Source: Tenacibaculum lutimaris
Lineage (GTDB): Bacteria > Bacteroidota > Bacteroidia > Flavobacteriales > Flavobacteriaceae
Assembly (NCBI RefSeq): GCF_003610735.1
Contig: NZ_RAQM01000006.1
Location: 518,274 to 582,273, forward strand
Direction: 5' to 3'
DNA length: 64,000 nt
Part shown: piece by piece, positions 9,240 to 18,057 of the stretch
Numbering within the stretch: the first letter of the stretch is position 1
Layout of the letters: every line of letters starts with the position of its first letter
Made by a program: the position numbers and the translations under genes
Notes under the pieces: generated by a model
Told to the model about the DNA's origin: nothing
The model's input: the letters and a program-made list of their open reading frames with translations, nothing else
Database searches by the model: none

Positions 9240-9356
9240 ATGAGAGATAATTCAAACACTTTTATTTACATTATAGCGGGTATAATTATTCTACACTTTT
9301 TAATAGGCTTTGGATATTTACTTTATAAAATGAGTAAAAAAGAAAATAAAAAATAA
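9240..9356 (+). CDS. small single-pass membrane protein (38 aa)
   Basis: An ATG 45 bases after the pseudouridine synthase stop opens a 38-codon frame. It encodes a short polar start, one hydrophobic helix of about 20 residues (from about residue 8 to 29) and a Lys-rich tail ending in KKENKK, the usual charge layout for a one-helix inner-membrane protein with a cytoplasmic tail. Its stop abuts the stop of the convergent acetyltransferase gene with no bases between. Function unknown. Real coding status is likely because of the helix and packing but is not proved. Confidence 0.55.
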   Translation: MRDNSNTFIYIIAGIIILHFLIGFGYLLYKMSKKENKK

Positions 9357-9797
9357 TTATTTCCTCACCATTCTTATATGTGGTATTCCATCTTCTAAAT
9401 AGCCCTCACCTATTTGTTTAAATCCGTGAGATTCGTAGAATTTTTGTAAATAGGTTTGTGCAGAAATGGTAATTGTAGTTTCATTATAGTTATCAACAAT
9501 TGCTTTGATTGATGCTTTAATCAAATCGTGTCCGTAACCATATTTACGTTCACTTTCCTTTACTACTACCCTACCAATACTAGGTGTATCAAAATATTCA
9601 CCACTATTAAACAATCGTGTATAAGCTATTATTTTTCCTTCTTTTACACCTAAAACATGTAATGCTTTAAGATCTTTACCATCAATATCTTGATATACAC
9701 AATCTTGTTCAACAACAAAAACTTCAGAACGTAATTGAAGTATCTCATACAGTTCTGAAGTTGTTAATTCTTGAAATTTTTTTACCGTGATATTCAT
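9357..9797 (-). CDS. GNAT acetyltransferase, ElaA-like
   Basis: 146 residues from ATG 9797. A GNAT fold acetyl-CoA transferase resembling ElaA: LQLRSEVFVVEQDCVYQDID near the start, then IGRVVVKESERKYGYGHDLI (about residues 72-91), where the R-x-x-G-x-G/A-type acetyl-CoA pyrophosphate loop falls as RKYGYG. The substrate is unknown. The chosen start overlaps the rpiB stop by one base (TAATG), the classic arrangement for translational coupling; an upstream ATG at 9806 would lie inside rpiB. Confidence 0.85.
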   Translation of the reverse strand: MNITVKKFQELTTSELYEILQLRSEVFVVEQDCVYQDIDGKDLKALHVLGVKEGKIIAYTRLFNSGEYFDTPSIGRVVVKESERKYGYGHDLIKASIKAIVDNYNETTITISAQTYLQKFYESHGFKQIGEGYLEDGIPHIRMVRK

Positions 9798-10228
9798 TAA
9801 CAGCAAGCTATTTTTTCTACTCTATTAGCATGACGTCCACCTTCAAATTCAGTCGATAAGAATATTTTTACAAAACCTAAGGCTTGTTGTAACGATACAA
9901 AGCGAGCTGGAATTGTTAGGATATTCGCATCATTATGTTGACGTGTTAATTCAACTAATTCATTATTCCAACACAAAGCAGCACGAACTCCTTGGTGTTT
10001 ATTAGCTGTCATTTGCGCTCCGTTACCACTTCCACATAAAATAATACCCATTTCAGCTTGTCCTGTCTCTACAGCTTCTGCAGTTGGGTGAATGGTATCT
10101 GGGTAATCCATACTATCAGTATCATTCGTACCAAAGTTGATTACTTTATGTCCTAATTCTTCTAAAAGTTTAACAATTTCAAACTTATATTCTGTACCTG
10201 CATGGTCATTTCCTACAGCGATTGTCAT
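9797..10228 (-). CDS. rpiB: ribose 5-phosphate isomerase B
   Basis: 143 residues. Interconverts ribose 5-phosphate and ribulose 5-phosphate in the non-oxidative pentose phosphate pathway. Family blocks: GNDHAGTEYK at the N-terminus, DYPDTIHPTAEAV (around residues 41-53), and GIILCGSGNGAQMTANK (around 61-77), which contains the catalytic Cys and the phosphate-binding turn. NDANILTIPAR follows as expected. Ends with a Cys-Cys pair. First gene of a two-gene operon with the acetyltransferase; its start borders the long AT-rich gap that looks like a replication origin. Confidence 0.93.
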   Translation of the reverse strand: MTIAVGNDHAGTEYKFEIVKLLEELGHKVINFGTNDTDSMDYPDTIHPTAEAVETGQAEMGIILCGSGNGAQMTANKHQGVRAALCWNNELVELTRQHNDANILTIPARFVSLQQALGFVKIFLSTEFEGGRHANRVEKIACC

Positions 10229-10960
10229 AATTTGTTGATTTTAATTCAGTTGTGAGTTACAAAAATACAGTTATTCACGGTTATCAACAGTAATTAACAA
10301 TGCTTTTTTTAGTATTCTTAATAACCCATTAAAAATTAAGGGATTAAAGCATGTTATCTAATTGTTAAGAACTAATAGTATATTTTAAAAAGAAAATTTG
10401 ATTTTTTAAATATTTTTTACAATACAAGAACAAGAATTAATTATGCAACTTTTTTTTTGAGATTTTAATGAACATTTATCAACATAAAATTAACCCTTTT
10501 TTTACATTTAAAAATAAATTAACTATTCATAAAATTACGTGAATTACTGTTTATAACTTTTGTTAATAACTCTATTTTATAGTTGATTTTAAAGATTTTA
10601 TTTATCTAATAACTTGTTTATTTATTTTAATAAGTCATTCTACCAAAAATTAAATCCACTTTTTATTCCACATATTAACACGCTATAATAACAATCATTT
10701 CTTTTTTTAAATTTTAAAAATCTTTTTTATTAATAATATAATATGTTGATAACCGTTTTTTTGAAATTCTAGATTTTCTTTTTCTGAAGATCAATTTTAG
10801 TTTTTACGTATTTGTGATTTATTACTTAGAAAGCTTTCTTAAACTTCTTTTGGTTGAAAGTTGCTGAAATAAGATAGAGAGAAGGAATCCTGTTCTTTCT
10901 CCTTCTGCAAGGTAAAATTCCGAAAAATTAAGCTGTGTAAGCTACTTTTGTTAATAAGTA
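10229..10960. other. AT-rich gap with DnaA-box-like motifs; candidate oriC
   Basis: A gap of almost 780 bases without a convincing gene, dominated by A/T runs. It holds TTATCAACA at 10281-10289 and 10476-10484, its complement TGTTGATAA at 10744-10752, TTATTCACG at 10271-10279, and TGTTAATAA at 10561-10569 and 10949-10957. These are one or two changes from the DnaA box TTATCCACA. Genes to the left run mostly leftward and RNase R to the right runs rightward. The parS cluster 8-10 kb away fits an origin region. In DNA this AT-rich, such 9-mers also arise by chance, so this is a candidate only. Confidence 0.4.
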
Positions 10961-11006
10961 CTGATAAGTGTGTTTAATAGAAAATTACTTGGCTATCGCC
11001 TTACGA

Positions 11007-11174
11007 TTAAACGGCTTTTTTAGCTGCTTTTATAAGGTAAACAGAGTCTTTTGCTTTTACTACTTCTGTAGGATTTTTTTCGTTTAAAGTCGTATTAATA
11101 CTTACTACAGTAACAATAATTCCTGTAATGAATATGAAAATAAATAATGCTATTATTTTGCGTAAGCTTTTCAT
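11007..11174 (-). CDS. small single-pass membrane protein (55 aa)
   Basis: A 55-codon frame beginning MKSLRKII. A basic start is followed by one strongly hydrophobic helix (about residues 8-26), then a polar, Lys-rich stretch with an N-in, C-out layout. No family is recognised. It is the only credible gene inside the AT-rich gap and lies 78 bases after the start of nothing else on its strand; the lipid kinase stops at 11253 on the same strand, so read-through from it is possible. Coding status rests on the helix topology and a clean start and stop. Confidence 0.45.
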   Translation of the reverse strand: MKSLRKIIALFIFIFITGIIVTVVSINTTLNEKNPTEVVKAKDSVYLIKAAKKAV

Positions 11175-11252
11175 TTATAACGACTTTCTTTTATTATAAA
11201 GACGTATAAAATTAAGATATGTTACAATTTTCTTAAGTTTTTTTTAACTTTT

Positions 11253-12164
11253 TTATGGAATTATGATTTTAACAGCCCTTTTAAACATACTTACTTTTAC
11301 TGAACCTTGACCTATTAACTCTCCATCTGCTTGAATATAAGGTAAATCTGTACTATTTAAAGGAGTTATTAACAATGAGTTTGATGCATGTGTTTCTACC
11401 TTTTTATGTTGTACTATTTTTCCGTTGTATAACTTTCGAATATTAAATAATAAATCTACTAATGAGAAGTTCTTAGCAACCGTTATATCAAATAAACCAT
11501 TACTACTGTAATTATAATCAGTTAATTGCATACCCCCACCAGAAAATTTACAAATTCCGAATAAGGTCATTAAACATTTAGTTTTAATAATTTGATTGTT
11601 AACTTCTATAATAAAAGTAGTTTTTTTATAAAGTAATAAACCCGCTATTCCACTTAATAAGTAGGCAATAGGTCCAAATCTTTTTAACTTGTTCAACTTA
11701 TTAACAACATATCCATCATAACCTATTCCTGCTACATTACAAAAGTATGAAGAGGTGTTTTCTAACTCTAAATAGCCAATATCTTGGTGTATCGTTTTAC
11801 CTTGTTGAATATAACTAATTGCTTTTTTTATATTTTTTGAAATATTATAGGTTTTAATCCAATCATTTCCGGTTCCTAACGGAATTACAGCTATTGTAAT
11901 TTCTTGATTATCAATTGTATTTTGAGTCATTATTCCGTTAATAATATGATGTAAAGTACCATCACCACCTACCGAAATAATTTTTTTAAAACCTTCATTA
12001 ATAGCTTCTTGAACTAATGCTATTTCATGTTTAGTATGGGTAGTTTGTGCATACTTAAAGGTAATATTTTGAGTTGTTAATTCTTGTTGAATAGTATTCC
12101 AAATCTTATTAAAATTACCTTTTCCTGCAACTGGATTTACAATTACAAACCATGAATCACTCAT
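11253..12164 (-). CDS. diacylglycerol/lipid kinase family protein (YegS-like)
   Basis: 303 residues from ATG 12164. Belongs to the DAGK catalytic family: FVIVNPVAGKG at the start, SVGGDGTLHHIINGI (around residues 65-79) with the nucleotide-binding GGDGT, and IPLGTGNDWIKTY (around 99-111). A beta-sandwich C-terminal domain with CNVAGIGYDGYVV and the ending ADGELI follows, as in YegS/DgkB. It phosphorylates a lipid alcohol with ATP at the inner membrane; the exact lipid is unknown. An ATG two codons upstream (12170) is possible. Divergent from rnr. Confidence 0.88.
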   Translation of the reverse strand: MSDSWFVIVNPVAGKGNFNKIWNTIQQELTTQNITFKYAQTTHTKHEIALVQEAINEGFKKIISVGGDGTLHHIINGIMTQNTIDNQEITIAVIPLGTGNDWIKTYNISKNIKKAISYIQQGKTIHQDIGYLELENTSSYFCNVAGIGYDGYVVNKLNKLKRFGPIAYLLSGIAGLLLYKKTTFIIEVNNQIIKTKCLMTLFGICKFSGGGMQLTDYNYSSNGLFDITVAKNFSLVDLLFNIRKLYNGKIVQHKKVETHASNSLLITPLNSTDLPYIQADGELIGQGSVKVSMFKRAVKIIIP

Positions 12165-12282
12165 ATACATACTTTTAAATAAAAAGTTGAAATGTACGAA
12201 ATGAATTTATAACAGTTATTTAAAATCATTAGCGTTAATTTTATTCGTACTTTGGTTGAAAATTAAATAAGACGAAAGATTA

Positions 12283-14478
12283 ATGACTAGAAAGAAAAAA
12301 ATCTACAAAAAAAAGGGAAAGGTAATTAAAGATCTTACCCGAAACATTTTCAAAATACTTAACGAAGACAGCAATAAATATTACAATTATAAGCAGATTG
12401 CTGCTAAATTGAAAGTTTCTGATACTGATGGCAAGACTCAAATTATTCAAAAATTAGCTGAACTAACCGCTAATAAAAAGATAAAAGAAGTTGACCGAGG
12501 TAAATTTCAAATTAATGAAGATCGTAAATATCACATTGGTACTTTAGATGTTACTTCCAACGGAAATGCCTATTTTATTTGTGATGACTTTGAACACGAT
12601 ATTTTTGTCCCATCTGTTAATTTAGGTAAAGGTTTACATAACGATACAGTTAAAGCGTATGTATACAACAAACGTAGAAGTAATAAACAAGAAGCTGATG
12701 TTGTTGAAATTATAGAAAGAGCAAAAACTGAATTTGTAGGGGTTTTACAAATGAATAAAAATTTTGGATTTGTAGTACCTGACAGCAATAAAATGTATGC
12801 TGATATCTTCATCTCTCAAAGTAAATTGAATGGAGCTAATGATGGTGATAAAGTCGTTGCTACAATGACTGATTGGCCAGAGAATTCTAAAAATCCATTT
12901 GGAAAAATTACACAAGTTCTTGGAAGACCAGGAGATCATGATACTGAAATTCATTCTATTTTATTAGAATATGGATTACCATACGAGTTTCCTACTGAAG
13001 TTGAAAAAGAAGCATCTGAATTACCAATAGAAATTACGAAAGAAGAAATTGCCAAACGTAGAGATATGCGTGGTGATTTAACCTTTACTATCGATCCTAA
13101 AGATGCCAAAGATTTTGATGATGCCTTATCATTTACTGTACTAGAAAATGGAAACTATGAAATAGGAATTCATATTGCTGATGTTTCACATTATGTACAA
13201 CCAAAAACTATTTTAGATGATGAAGCTTACGATCGTGCAACATCAGTGTATTTAGTTGACAGAGTAGTACCAATGCTTCCTGAAATGTTAAGTAACGGAG
13301 TTTGTTCTTTACGACCAAATGAAGAAAAACTTACATTCTCAGCAGTGTTTGAAATGAATGAAAAGGCTCAGGTAGTAAATCAATGGTTTGGAAGAACAGT
13401 TACCTATTCTGATAAACGTTTTGCTTATGAAGAAGCCCAAGCGATAATAGAAACAAAAGGTAATATTATTCCAGAAGATGTCTCATTAACTGGTGAAGCC
13501 TATGAAGTTGATGAAAATATTGTTGAAGCTACGCTTAAACTTGATGAATTAGCAAAAAAAATGCGCAAGAAACGCATGAAATCTGGTGCTATTTCTTTCG
13601 ATAAAATTGAAGTAAAGTTTCACTTAGATGAAAATGCAAATCCTACTGGAGTATTCTTTAAAGAAGCCAAAGATGCTAATAAATTAATTGAAGAATTTAT
13701 GTTGTTAGCTAATAAAAAAGTAGCTGAATTTGTTGGATTATCAGGTGGAAGACCAAGTAATAAAACTTTTGTTTATCGTGTACACGACGAACCTGATGTT
13801 GAAAAATTAGCTTCTTTACAGAATATAGTAAGCAAGTTTGGATATAAGATTAATACAGAAACACGTCAAAAAACTTCTGACAGTTTAAATAAATTATTAT
13901 CTGATGTTCATGGAAAAGGTGAAGCTAATATGGTAGAAACCTTAGCGATTCGTTCCATGAGTAAAGCAGAATATACTACTCAAAATATAGGCCACTACGG
14001 ATTAGCTTTTGATTATTATAGCCACTTTACTTCACCAATTCGTCGTTATCCTGATGTGATGACGCATCGTTTATTACAACACTATTTAGATGGAGGAAAT
14101 TCACCTAAAGCTGAAATTTATGAAGAGAAATGTAAACACTCTTCAAAAATGGAAGAATTAGCATCAAAAGCAGAAAGAGATTCTATCAAATATATGCAAG
14201 TTAAATACATGCAAGATCATAAAGATCAAGAATTTGAAGGTGTTGTTTCTGGTGTTACTGAATGGGGAATTTATGTAGAAATAAAATCCAATAAATGTGA
14301 AGGTATGGTGCGTATTAAAGACATTAAGGACGATTATTATATCTTTGACGAAAAACAATATGCTGTGATTGGTCAGTCGACTAAAAACATGATTCAATTA
14401 GGTGATGAAGTTGTTGTAAAAGTAAAACACACTGATTTAGAGCGTAAACACCTAGATTTTAATTTGATATCACATTAA
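12283..14478 (+). CDS. rnr: ribonuclease R
   Basis: 731 residues. A processive 3'-5' exoribonuclease that degrades structured RNA and takes part in rRNA and mRNA turnover. Order: Lys-rich start, winged-helix-like region to about residue 75, two cold-shock OB domains (about 80-225), the RNB catalytic domain with TIDPKDAKDFDDALS around residue 269 (the Asp cluster binds the catalytic metals) and HIADVSHYV after it, and a C-terminal S1 domain (EFEGVVSGVTEWGIYVEI, around residue 650). HFTSPIRRYPDVMTHRLL is also diagnostic. The usual long Lys-rich tail is short here. The next gene follows after 17 bases. Confidence 0.95.
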   Translation: MTRKKKIYKKKGKVIKDLTRNIFKILNEDSNKYYNYKQIAAKLKVSDTDGKTQIIQKLAELTANKKIKEVDRGKFQINEDRKYHIGTLDVTSNGNAYFICDDFEHDIFVPSVNLGKGLHNDTVKAYVYNKRRSNKQEADVVEIIERAKTEFVGVLQMNKNFGFVVPDSNKMYADIFISQSKLNGANDGDKVVATMTDWPENSKNPFGKITQVLGRPGDHDTEIHSILLEYGLPYEFPTEVEKEASELPIEITKEEIAKRRDMRGDLTFTIDPKDAKDFDDALSFTVLENGNYEIGIHIADVSHYVQPKTILDDEAYDRATSVYLVDRVVPMLPEMLSNGVCSLRPNEEKLTFSAVFEMNEKAQVVNQWFGRTVTYSDKRFAYEEAQAIIETKGNIIPEDVSLTGEAYEVDENIVEATLKLDELAKKMRKKRMKSGAISFDKIEVKFHLDENANPTGVFFKEAKDANKLIEEFMLLANKKVAEFVGLSGGRPSNKTFVYRVHDEPDVEKLASLQNIVSKFGYKINTETRQKTSDSLNKLLSDVHGKGEANMVETLAIRSMSKAEYTTQNIGHYGLAFDYYSHFTSPIRRYPDVMTHRLLQHYLDGGNSPKAEIYEEKCKHSSKMEELASKAERDSIKYMQVKYMQDHKDQEFEGVVSGVTEWGIYVEIKSNKCEGMVRIKDIKDDYYIFDEKQYAVIGQSTKNMIQLGDEVVVKVKHTDLERKHLDFNLISH

Positions 14479-14495
14479 ATTATATATAAATAACT

Positions 14496-15119
14496 ATGAA
14501 AATTTGGATTACAAACGAAACAGAAAAAACAAAAAATTATTTAATTGCAACTGAAAACTCAATTTGGATAACAGAAGAAACTAAAGATGTTAACATTAAC
14601 GATCTTATAGAGAATAACGAACTTTCTAACATGTCTATTTATAAAACAAATGACATAAAAGAAGTTCTTTTTAACGAATCTGATTCTCAAATTACAATTG
14701 AATTTAAGGATAGTAAGATAAAAGATATTGAAATAAACACCAATTCTGAGGTTTTTACTGATGTTAATAATTTCTTTGTATCAAATTTAAAAGGAGTAGA
14801 AATTAAAAATTATTCACTTTTAAAACAGATAAAACCTTCACTATTCGGTACTGCTCTTTTTGGAGGTATTACTTGGGTATTGTACACAACTGCTTTAAGT
14901 ATTCAAAATGGTCAGCATCTTGATACTAGTGGAAGAAGAAGTTTAATTAGGAAAATTATTGTAGGAATTGCTGATTTTTTAGGACCTACAGGTTCTTTAA
15001 TTGTAGGAGGATTACTTACCTTACTTTTTGTATATACTTTTATAAATACCATACGTAAACCTAAAGAAGGAAAAGTATTGAAAACTTTAAAGAAACAAGA
15101 AATTAAATTTAGTTTTTAA
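14496..15119 (+). CDS. membrane protein of unknown function (207 aa)
   Basis: No family recognised. The first 110 residues are polar and acidic, with a beta-rich pattern and strings such as NTNSEVFTDVNNFF, probably a cytoplasmic domain. Two hydrophobic segments follow (about 113-138 and 155-187) separated by a loop with SGRRSLIRK, then a basic tail. It starts 17 bases after rnr, so it may share its transcript, but a functional link to RNase R is not evident. Confidence 0.65.
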   Translation: MKIWITNETEKTKNYLIATENSIWITEETKDVNINDLIENNELSNMSIYKTNDIKEVLFNESDSQITIEFKDSKIKDIEINTNSEVFTDVNNFFVSNLKGVEIKNYSLLKQIKPSLFGTALFGGITWVLYTTALSIQNGQHLDTSGRRSLIRKIIVGIADFLGPTGSLIVGGLLTLLFVYTFINTIRKPKEGKVLKTLKKQEIKFSF

Positions 15120-15193
15120 CAATAAATTTCAATATTTGTCTTTATTGTATTGGTATAATTATTGTTTTACTACAATAAACTAATGGATTTATT

Positions 15194-15871
15194 ATGAAGA
15201 ATTTAGTATTTATAAGTTTGTTTTTGATTACTGTTATAGCATCAGCTCAAACAACCATGACGAAAGAATTAGGTAGCTTTTACCAAGTAAAAGTGTATAA
15301 CGGAATTGATTTAGAATTAGTTAAATCAAACGAATCTAAAATTGTAGTTACTGGTGAAAAAACTGATAAAGTAAAGATAAAAGTTGAAGGATATACATTA
15401 AAAGTATTATTAAAATTTCCTGAAACTACAGCCGATGGAAAGGTAAAAGCTACCTTGTATTATAAAGAAGATATTGATGTAATTGATGCCAATGAAGGTG
15501 CAACAATAACTGGTAAAGATATTAATCAACAAAAAGTTGAAATAAAGGCTCAAGAAGGAGCTTTTATCAATCTTGTAGTTAAGGTTAAGCATTTAAAGGT
15601 AAAAAGCTCTTCTGGGGCAGTTATAAGGCTTTCTGGTAGTACAAAGAACCAAAATGTTGATGCAGATTTAGGTGGCATGTATCACGGATATAAAGTAGCA
15701 GTAGAAGAAATGACTATTGTTAAAGCAGGATCTGGATCTAAAGTAGAAGTACAAGCAGGTGAAACTTTAGACGCTAAAGTATCGTTTGGAGGTTCTATTT
15801 TTTACAAAGGAAAACCTGAAGTTTTTAGAGATAAAAAAGTAATTGGTGGAGTAATTGAACACAGAGGTTAA
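15194..15871 (+). CDS. exported GIN-domain (DUF2807) protein
   Basis: 225 residues. A signal peptide covers residues 1-18 (cut near Ala-Ser-Ala-Gln). The rest is a putative auto-transporter adhesin, head GIN domain: repetitive short beta strands rich in Gly, Lys and Val with turns like EGATITG, QEGAFINLVV, SSGAVIRLSG and GSGSKVEVQAG spaced about 20 residues apart, as in a right-handed beta-helix. FYQVKVYNGIDLELV near residue 30 is a typical opening for the family. Such proteins are abundant in Bacteroidota, face the periplasm or surface, and have no known reaction. Confidence 0.85.
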   Translation: MKNLVFISLFLITVIASAQTTMTKELGSFYQVKVYNGIDLELVKSNESKIVVTGEKTDKVKIKVEGYTLKVLLKFPETTADGKVKATLYYKEDIDVIDANEGATITGKDINQQKVEIKAQEGAFINLVVKVKHLKVKSSSGAVIRLSGSTKNQNVDADLGGMYHGYKVAVEEMTIVKAGSGSKVEVQAGETLDAKVSFGGSIFYKGKPEVFRDKKVIGGVIEHRG

Positions 15872-15884
15872 TTTTGTATCTTTG
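15854..15884 (+). promoter_or_regulatory. promoter of tatA
   Basis: ATTG at 15854-15857, a 19-base spacer, then TATCTTTG at 15877-15884: both halves of the Bacteroidota promoter at the expected distance. The ATG follows 20 bases after the -7 box. The -33 box overlaps the end of the GIN-domain gene. Confidence 0.65.
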
Positions 15885-15904
15885 TACAGCAAAATTTTAT
15901 AAAA

Positions 15905-16099
15905 ATGAACTTACTTACAATATTTTTAGGAATGATTGGGCCTTGGCAAATAGCTATTGTCGTTGCATTAGTATTATTATTATTCGGAGGTAGAAAAATT
16001 CCTGAATTAATGAGAGGATTAGGTACAGGTATCAAAGAATTTAAAGATGCTACCAAAAATGAAGATGAAGATGCTGATAAAGCAGAAGAAAAAAAATAA
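15905..16099 (+). CDS. tatA: twin-arginine translocase subunit TatA/TatE
   Basis: 64 residues. Forms the pore of the Tat system, which exports folded proteins across the inner membrane. One N-terminal transmembrane helix (about residues 10-26), the FGGRKIPELMRGLGTGIKEF hinge and amphipathic helix, then an acidic/Lys tail. Length is short, as is usual for TatA in this group. tatB and tatC are not adjacent. It has its own promoter and a terminator after it. Confidence 0.93.
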   Translation: MNLLTIFLGMIGPWQIAIVVALVLLLFGGRKIPELMRGLGTGIKEFKDATKNEDEDADKAEEKK

Positions 16100-16114
16100 G
16101 TATATACTTTATAT

Positions 16115-16148
16115 AAAAAAACCGAAACATTTACGTTTCGGTTTTTTA
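16115..16148. terminator. bidirectional terminator
   Basis: CCGAAAC at 16122-16128 pairs with GTTTCGG at 16135-16141 around a 6-base loop, flanked by seven A and seven T that extend the stem. It separates tatA from the convergent YbjQ gene. Confidence 0.88.
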
Positions 16149-16153
16149 TTTGT

Positions 16154-16471
16154 TTATAGTTTTATAGCAGTACCAGAGGCTGTTACCATAAGCATACCTC
16201 CACTTGCTCCTACGGTTTCATAATCTAAATCGATTCCTACTACCGCATCTGCACCTAGTCTTTCAGCTCTTTCAGTCATTTCCTTAATAGCTATTTCTTT
16301 AGCTTCTCTAAGTACTTTTTCATAAGATCCAGATCTACCCCCTACAATATCTCTTACACTTGCAAAAAAGTCTTTAAAAACGTTTGCTCCTATAATTGTT
16401 TCACCAGTAACAATACCTAAATATTCTTTAGCAGGTTTATTTTCTAATGATGGTGTGGTTGATAATATCAT
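16154..16471 (-). CDS. YbjQ family protein (UPF0145)
   Basis: 105 residues covering one complete YbjQ/heavy-metal-binding-like domain: [25 protein letters not shown] (split over about residues 22-46), the helix with [25 protein letters not shown] (about 66-90), and a Gly-rich end with [11 protein letters not shown]. These proteins form pentamers in known structures; their function is not settled. It lies 2 bases after the SPFH gene, so the two are an operon. Confidence 0.88.
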   Translation of the reverse strand: MILSTTPSLENKPAKEYLGIVTGETIIGANVFKDFFASVRDIVGGRSGSYEKVLREAKEIAIKEMTERAERLGADAVVGIDLDYETVGASGGMLMVTASGTAIKL

Positions 16472-16473
16472 AA

Positions 16474-17400
16474 TTACTCTTTATCTTTTTTATCTTGAGC
16501 TTTTTTCATCGCCTCTCCTATTTGATTACTTGCTGTAAAGCTTGCTACCATATCATTTAACATATTACTTCCTACTTGAGGTGAATTAGGTAATAATATT
16601 AAATTACTATTGGTTTCTTCTCCTAATGATTGTAAGGTATCATAATGCTGTGTTACTACAATTAAAGCAGATGCTTCTTGACTGTTAATACCTACACGGT
16701 TTAATACTTCAACAGATTCTTCTAAACCACGAGCAATTTCCCGACGTTGATCGGCAATACCTTGTCCTTGTAAGCGCTTACTCTCAGCCTCAGCTTTTGC
16801 TTTTTCAACAATTAAAATACGTTGTGCATCTCCTTCATACTGAGCTGCTGTTTTTTCTCTATCAGCTGCATTAATTCTGTTCATTGCAGCTTTTACTTGA
16901 GCATCAGGATCTATATCGGTAACTAAGGTTTTAATAATATCGTAACCATAATCCATCATAGCGTCGTTTAATTCTGTTTTTACAGCGATTGCAATATCAT
17001 CTTTCTTAACAAATACGTCATCTAAGCGCATTTTAGGTACTTCTGCACGAACAACATCAAAAACATAAGAAGTAATCTGATCGTGAGGATAATCTAACTT
17101 ATAAAAAGCATCATATACCTTATCTTTTATTACTTTGTATTGAACAGATACTTTTAGTTTTACAAATACATCATCTAACGTTTTTGTTTCAACGATTACA
17201 TCTAATTGCTGAATTTTTAAACTCAATTTTCCTGCAATTCTATCCATTAAAGGAATTTTTAATTGCAATCCTGAGTGACGAATACTTTGATAGCGACCAA
17301 AACGTTCAATAACAGCTGCAGTTTGTTGTTTAACAATAAAAAAGATTGATAAGAATACAAAAAAACCGATAACGATAACCGGATACATGTAAATAGGCAT
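16474..17400 (-). CDS. SPFH/Band 7 membrane protein (QmcA/stomatin-like)
   Basis: 308 residues. An N-terminal transmembrane helix (about 4-24) is followed by the SPFH domain with [18 protein letters not shown] (about 30-47) and [13 protein letters not shown] long Ala/Glu/Lys helical region ([20 protein letters not shown] onward) forms the oligomerising coiled coil, and the tail carries [14 protein letters not shown], a stomatin-family segment. Such proteins assemble ring-shaped scaffolds in the membrane and often regulate membrane proteases. No NfeD-type protease partner is here; the partner is a YbjQ protein 2 bases downstream. Confidence 0.88.
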   Translation of the reverse strand: MPIYMYPVIVIGFFVFLSIFFIVKQQTAAVIERFGRYQSIRHSGLQLKIPLMDRIAGKLSLKIQQLDVIVETKTLDDVFVKLKVSVQYKVIKDKVYDAFYKLDYPHDQITSYVFDVVRAEVPKMRLDDVFVKKDDIAIAVKTELNDAMMDYGYDIIKTLVTDIDPDAQVKAAMNRINAADREKTAAQYEGDAQRILIVEKAKAEAESKRLQGQGIADQRREIARGLEESVEVLNRVGINSQEASALIVVTQHYDTLQSLGEETNSNLILLPNSPQVGSNMLNDMVASFTASNQIGEAMKKAQDKKDKE

Positions 17401-17469
17401 AGTTTTAATTTTTAAATGTTAGTAATTTTTTTGTTAAAGATACTATTTATATGACGAACTTTTTTTGAA

Positions 17470-17500
17470 TTGTTACAGTCCATTTTAAAATATATATTTG
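17470..17500 (+). promoter_or_regulatory. promoter of the DoxX-family gene
   Basis: TTG at 17470-17472, a 20-base spacer, and TATATTTG at 17493-17500. The ATG is 15 bases after the -7 box. Confidence 0.6.
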
Positions 17501-17515
17501 TAAAAAATCAACTTT

Positions 17516-17914
17516 ATGGAACTTATACAACAAAGCATAACAGAAATCTTGTTATTACTTTTTTTAATCGTTACTTTTTTACAATCTGGAATAGATAAGG
17601 TAAGTGATTGGAAAGGAAATTTATCTTTTATTAAAGATCATTTTCAAAACTCACCATTAAAAAATTCAGTACCTCTTTTATTAGCTATTATTTTAGTTTT
17701 AGAATTATTAGCAGGGGCTTTAATGTTTGTAGGAATTTTCCATTTAGCAACTACAGGAAATAATACTTATGCTTTAATAGGAGCTGAATTATGTGCTTTA
17801 ACTTTAATTTTTTTATTAATAGGTCAACGTTTAGCAAAAGATTATGCCGGAGCAATGACATTAGCAGTTTATTTTTTAATAGCCATTTTAGCTGTGTATT
17901 TATTAAATAGATAA
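17516..17914 (+). CDS. DoxX-like membrane protein
   Basis: 132 residues with four hydrophobic segments (about 10-25, 50-72, 85-105, 110-130). The pattern FLQSGIDKVSDWKGNLSFIKDHF in the first third, where a helix start is followed by a D-K-x-x-D-W loop, fits the DoxX/DoxD-like family of small four-helix membrane proteins. Their role is mostly unknown; some act with oxidoreductases. It is isolated between its own promoter and a terminator. Confidence 0.75.
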   Translation: MELIQQSITEILLLLFLIVTFLQSGIDKVSDWKGNLSFIKDHFQNSPLKNSVPLLLAIILVLELLAGALMFVGIFHLATTGNNTYALIGAELCALTLIFLLIGQRLAKDYAGAMTLAVYFLIAILAVYLLNR

Positions 17915-17954
17915 TTTTTATTTTAAATTAAATATTTAATAATTTTTACTTATT

Positions 17955-17994
17955 AAAAAACCTCTTAAAAAATCAATTTTAAGAGGTTTTTTAT
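17955..17994. terminator. terminator after the DoxX-like gene
   Basis: CCTCTTAAAA at 17961-17970 pairs perfectly with TTTTAAGAGG at 17977-17986 around a 6-base loop, with A run before and T run after. Confidence 0.88.
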
Positions 17995-18057
17995 TTTTAT
18001 TAAGGTGTTTCTATGTTTTAATATTTTAAACTGAAATAATAACCTTTAAATTAAGTT

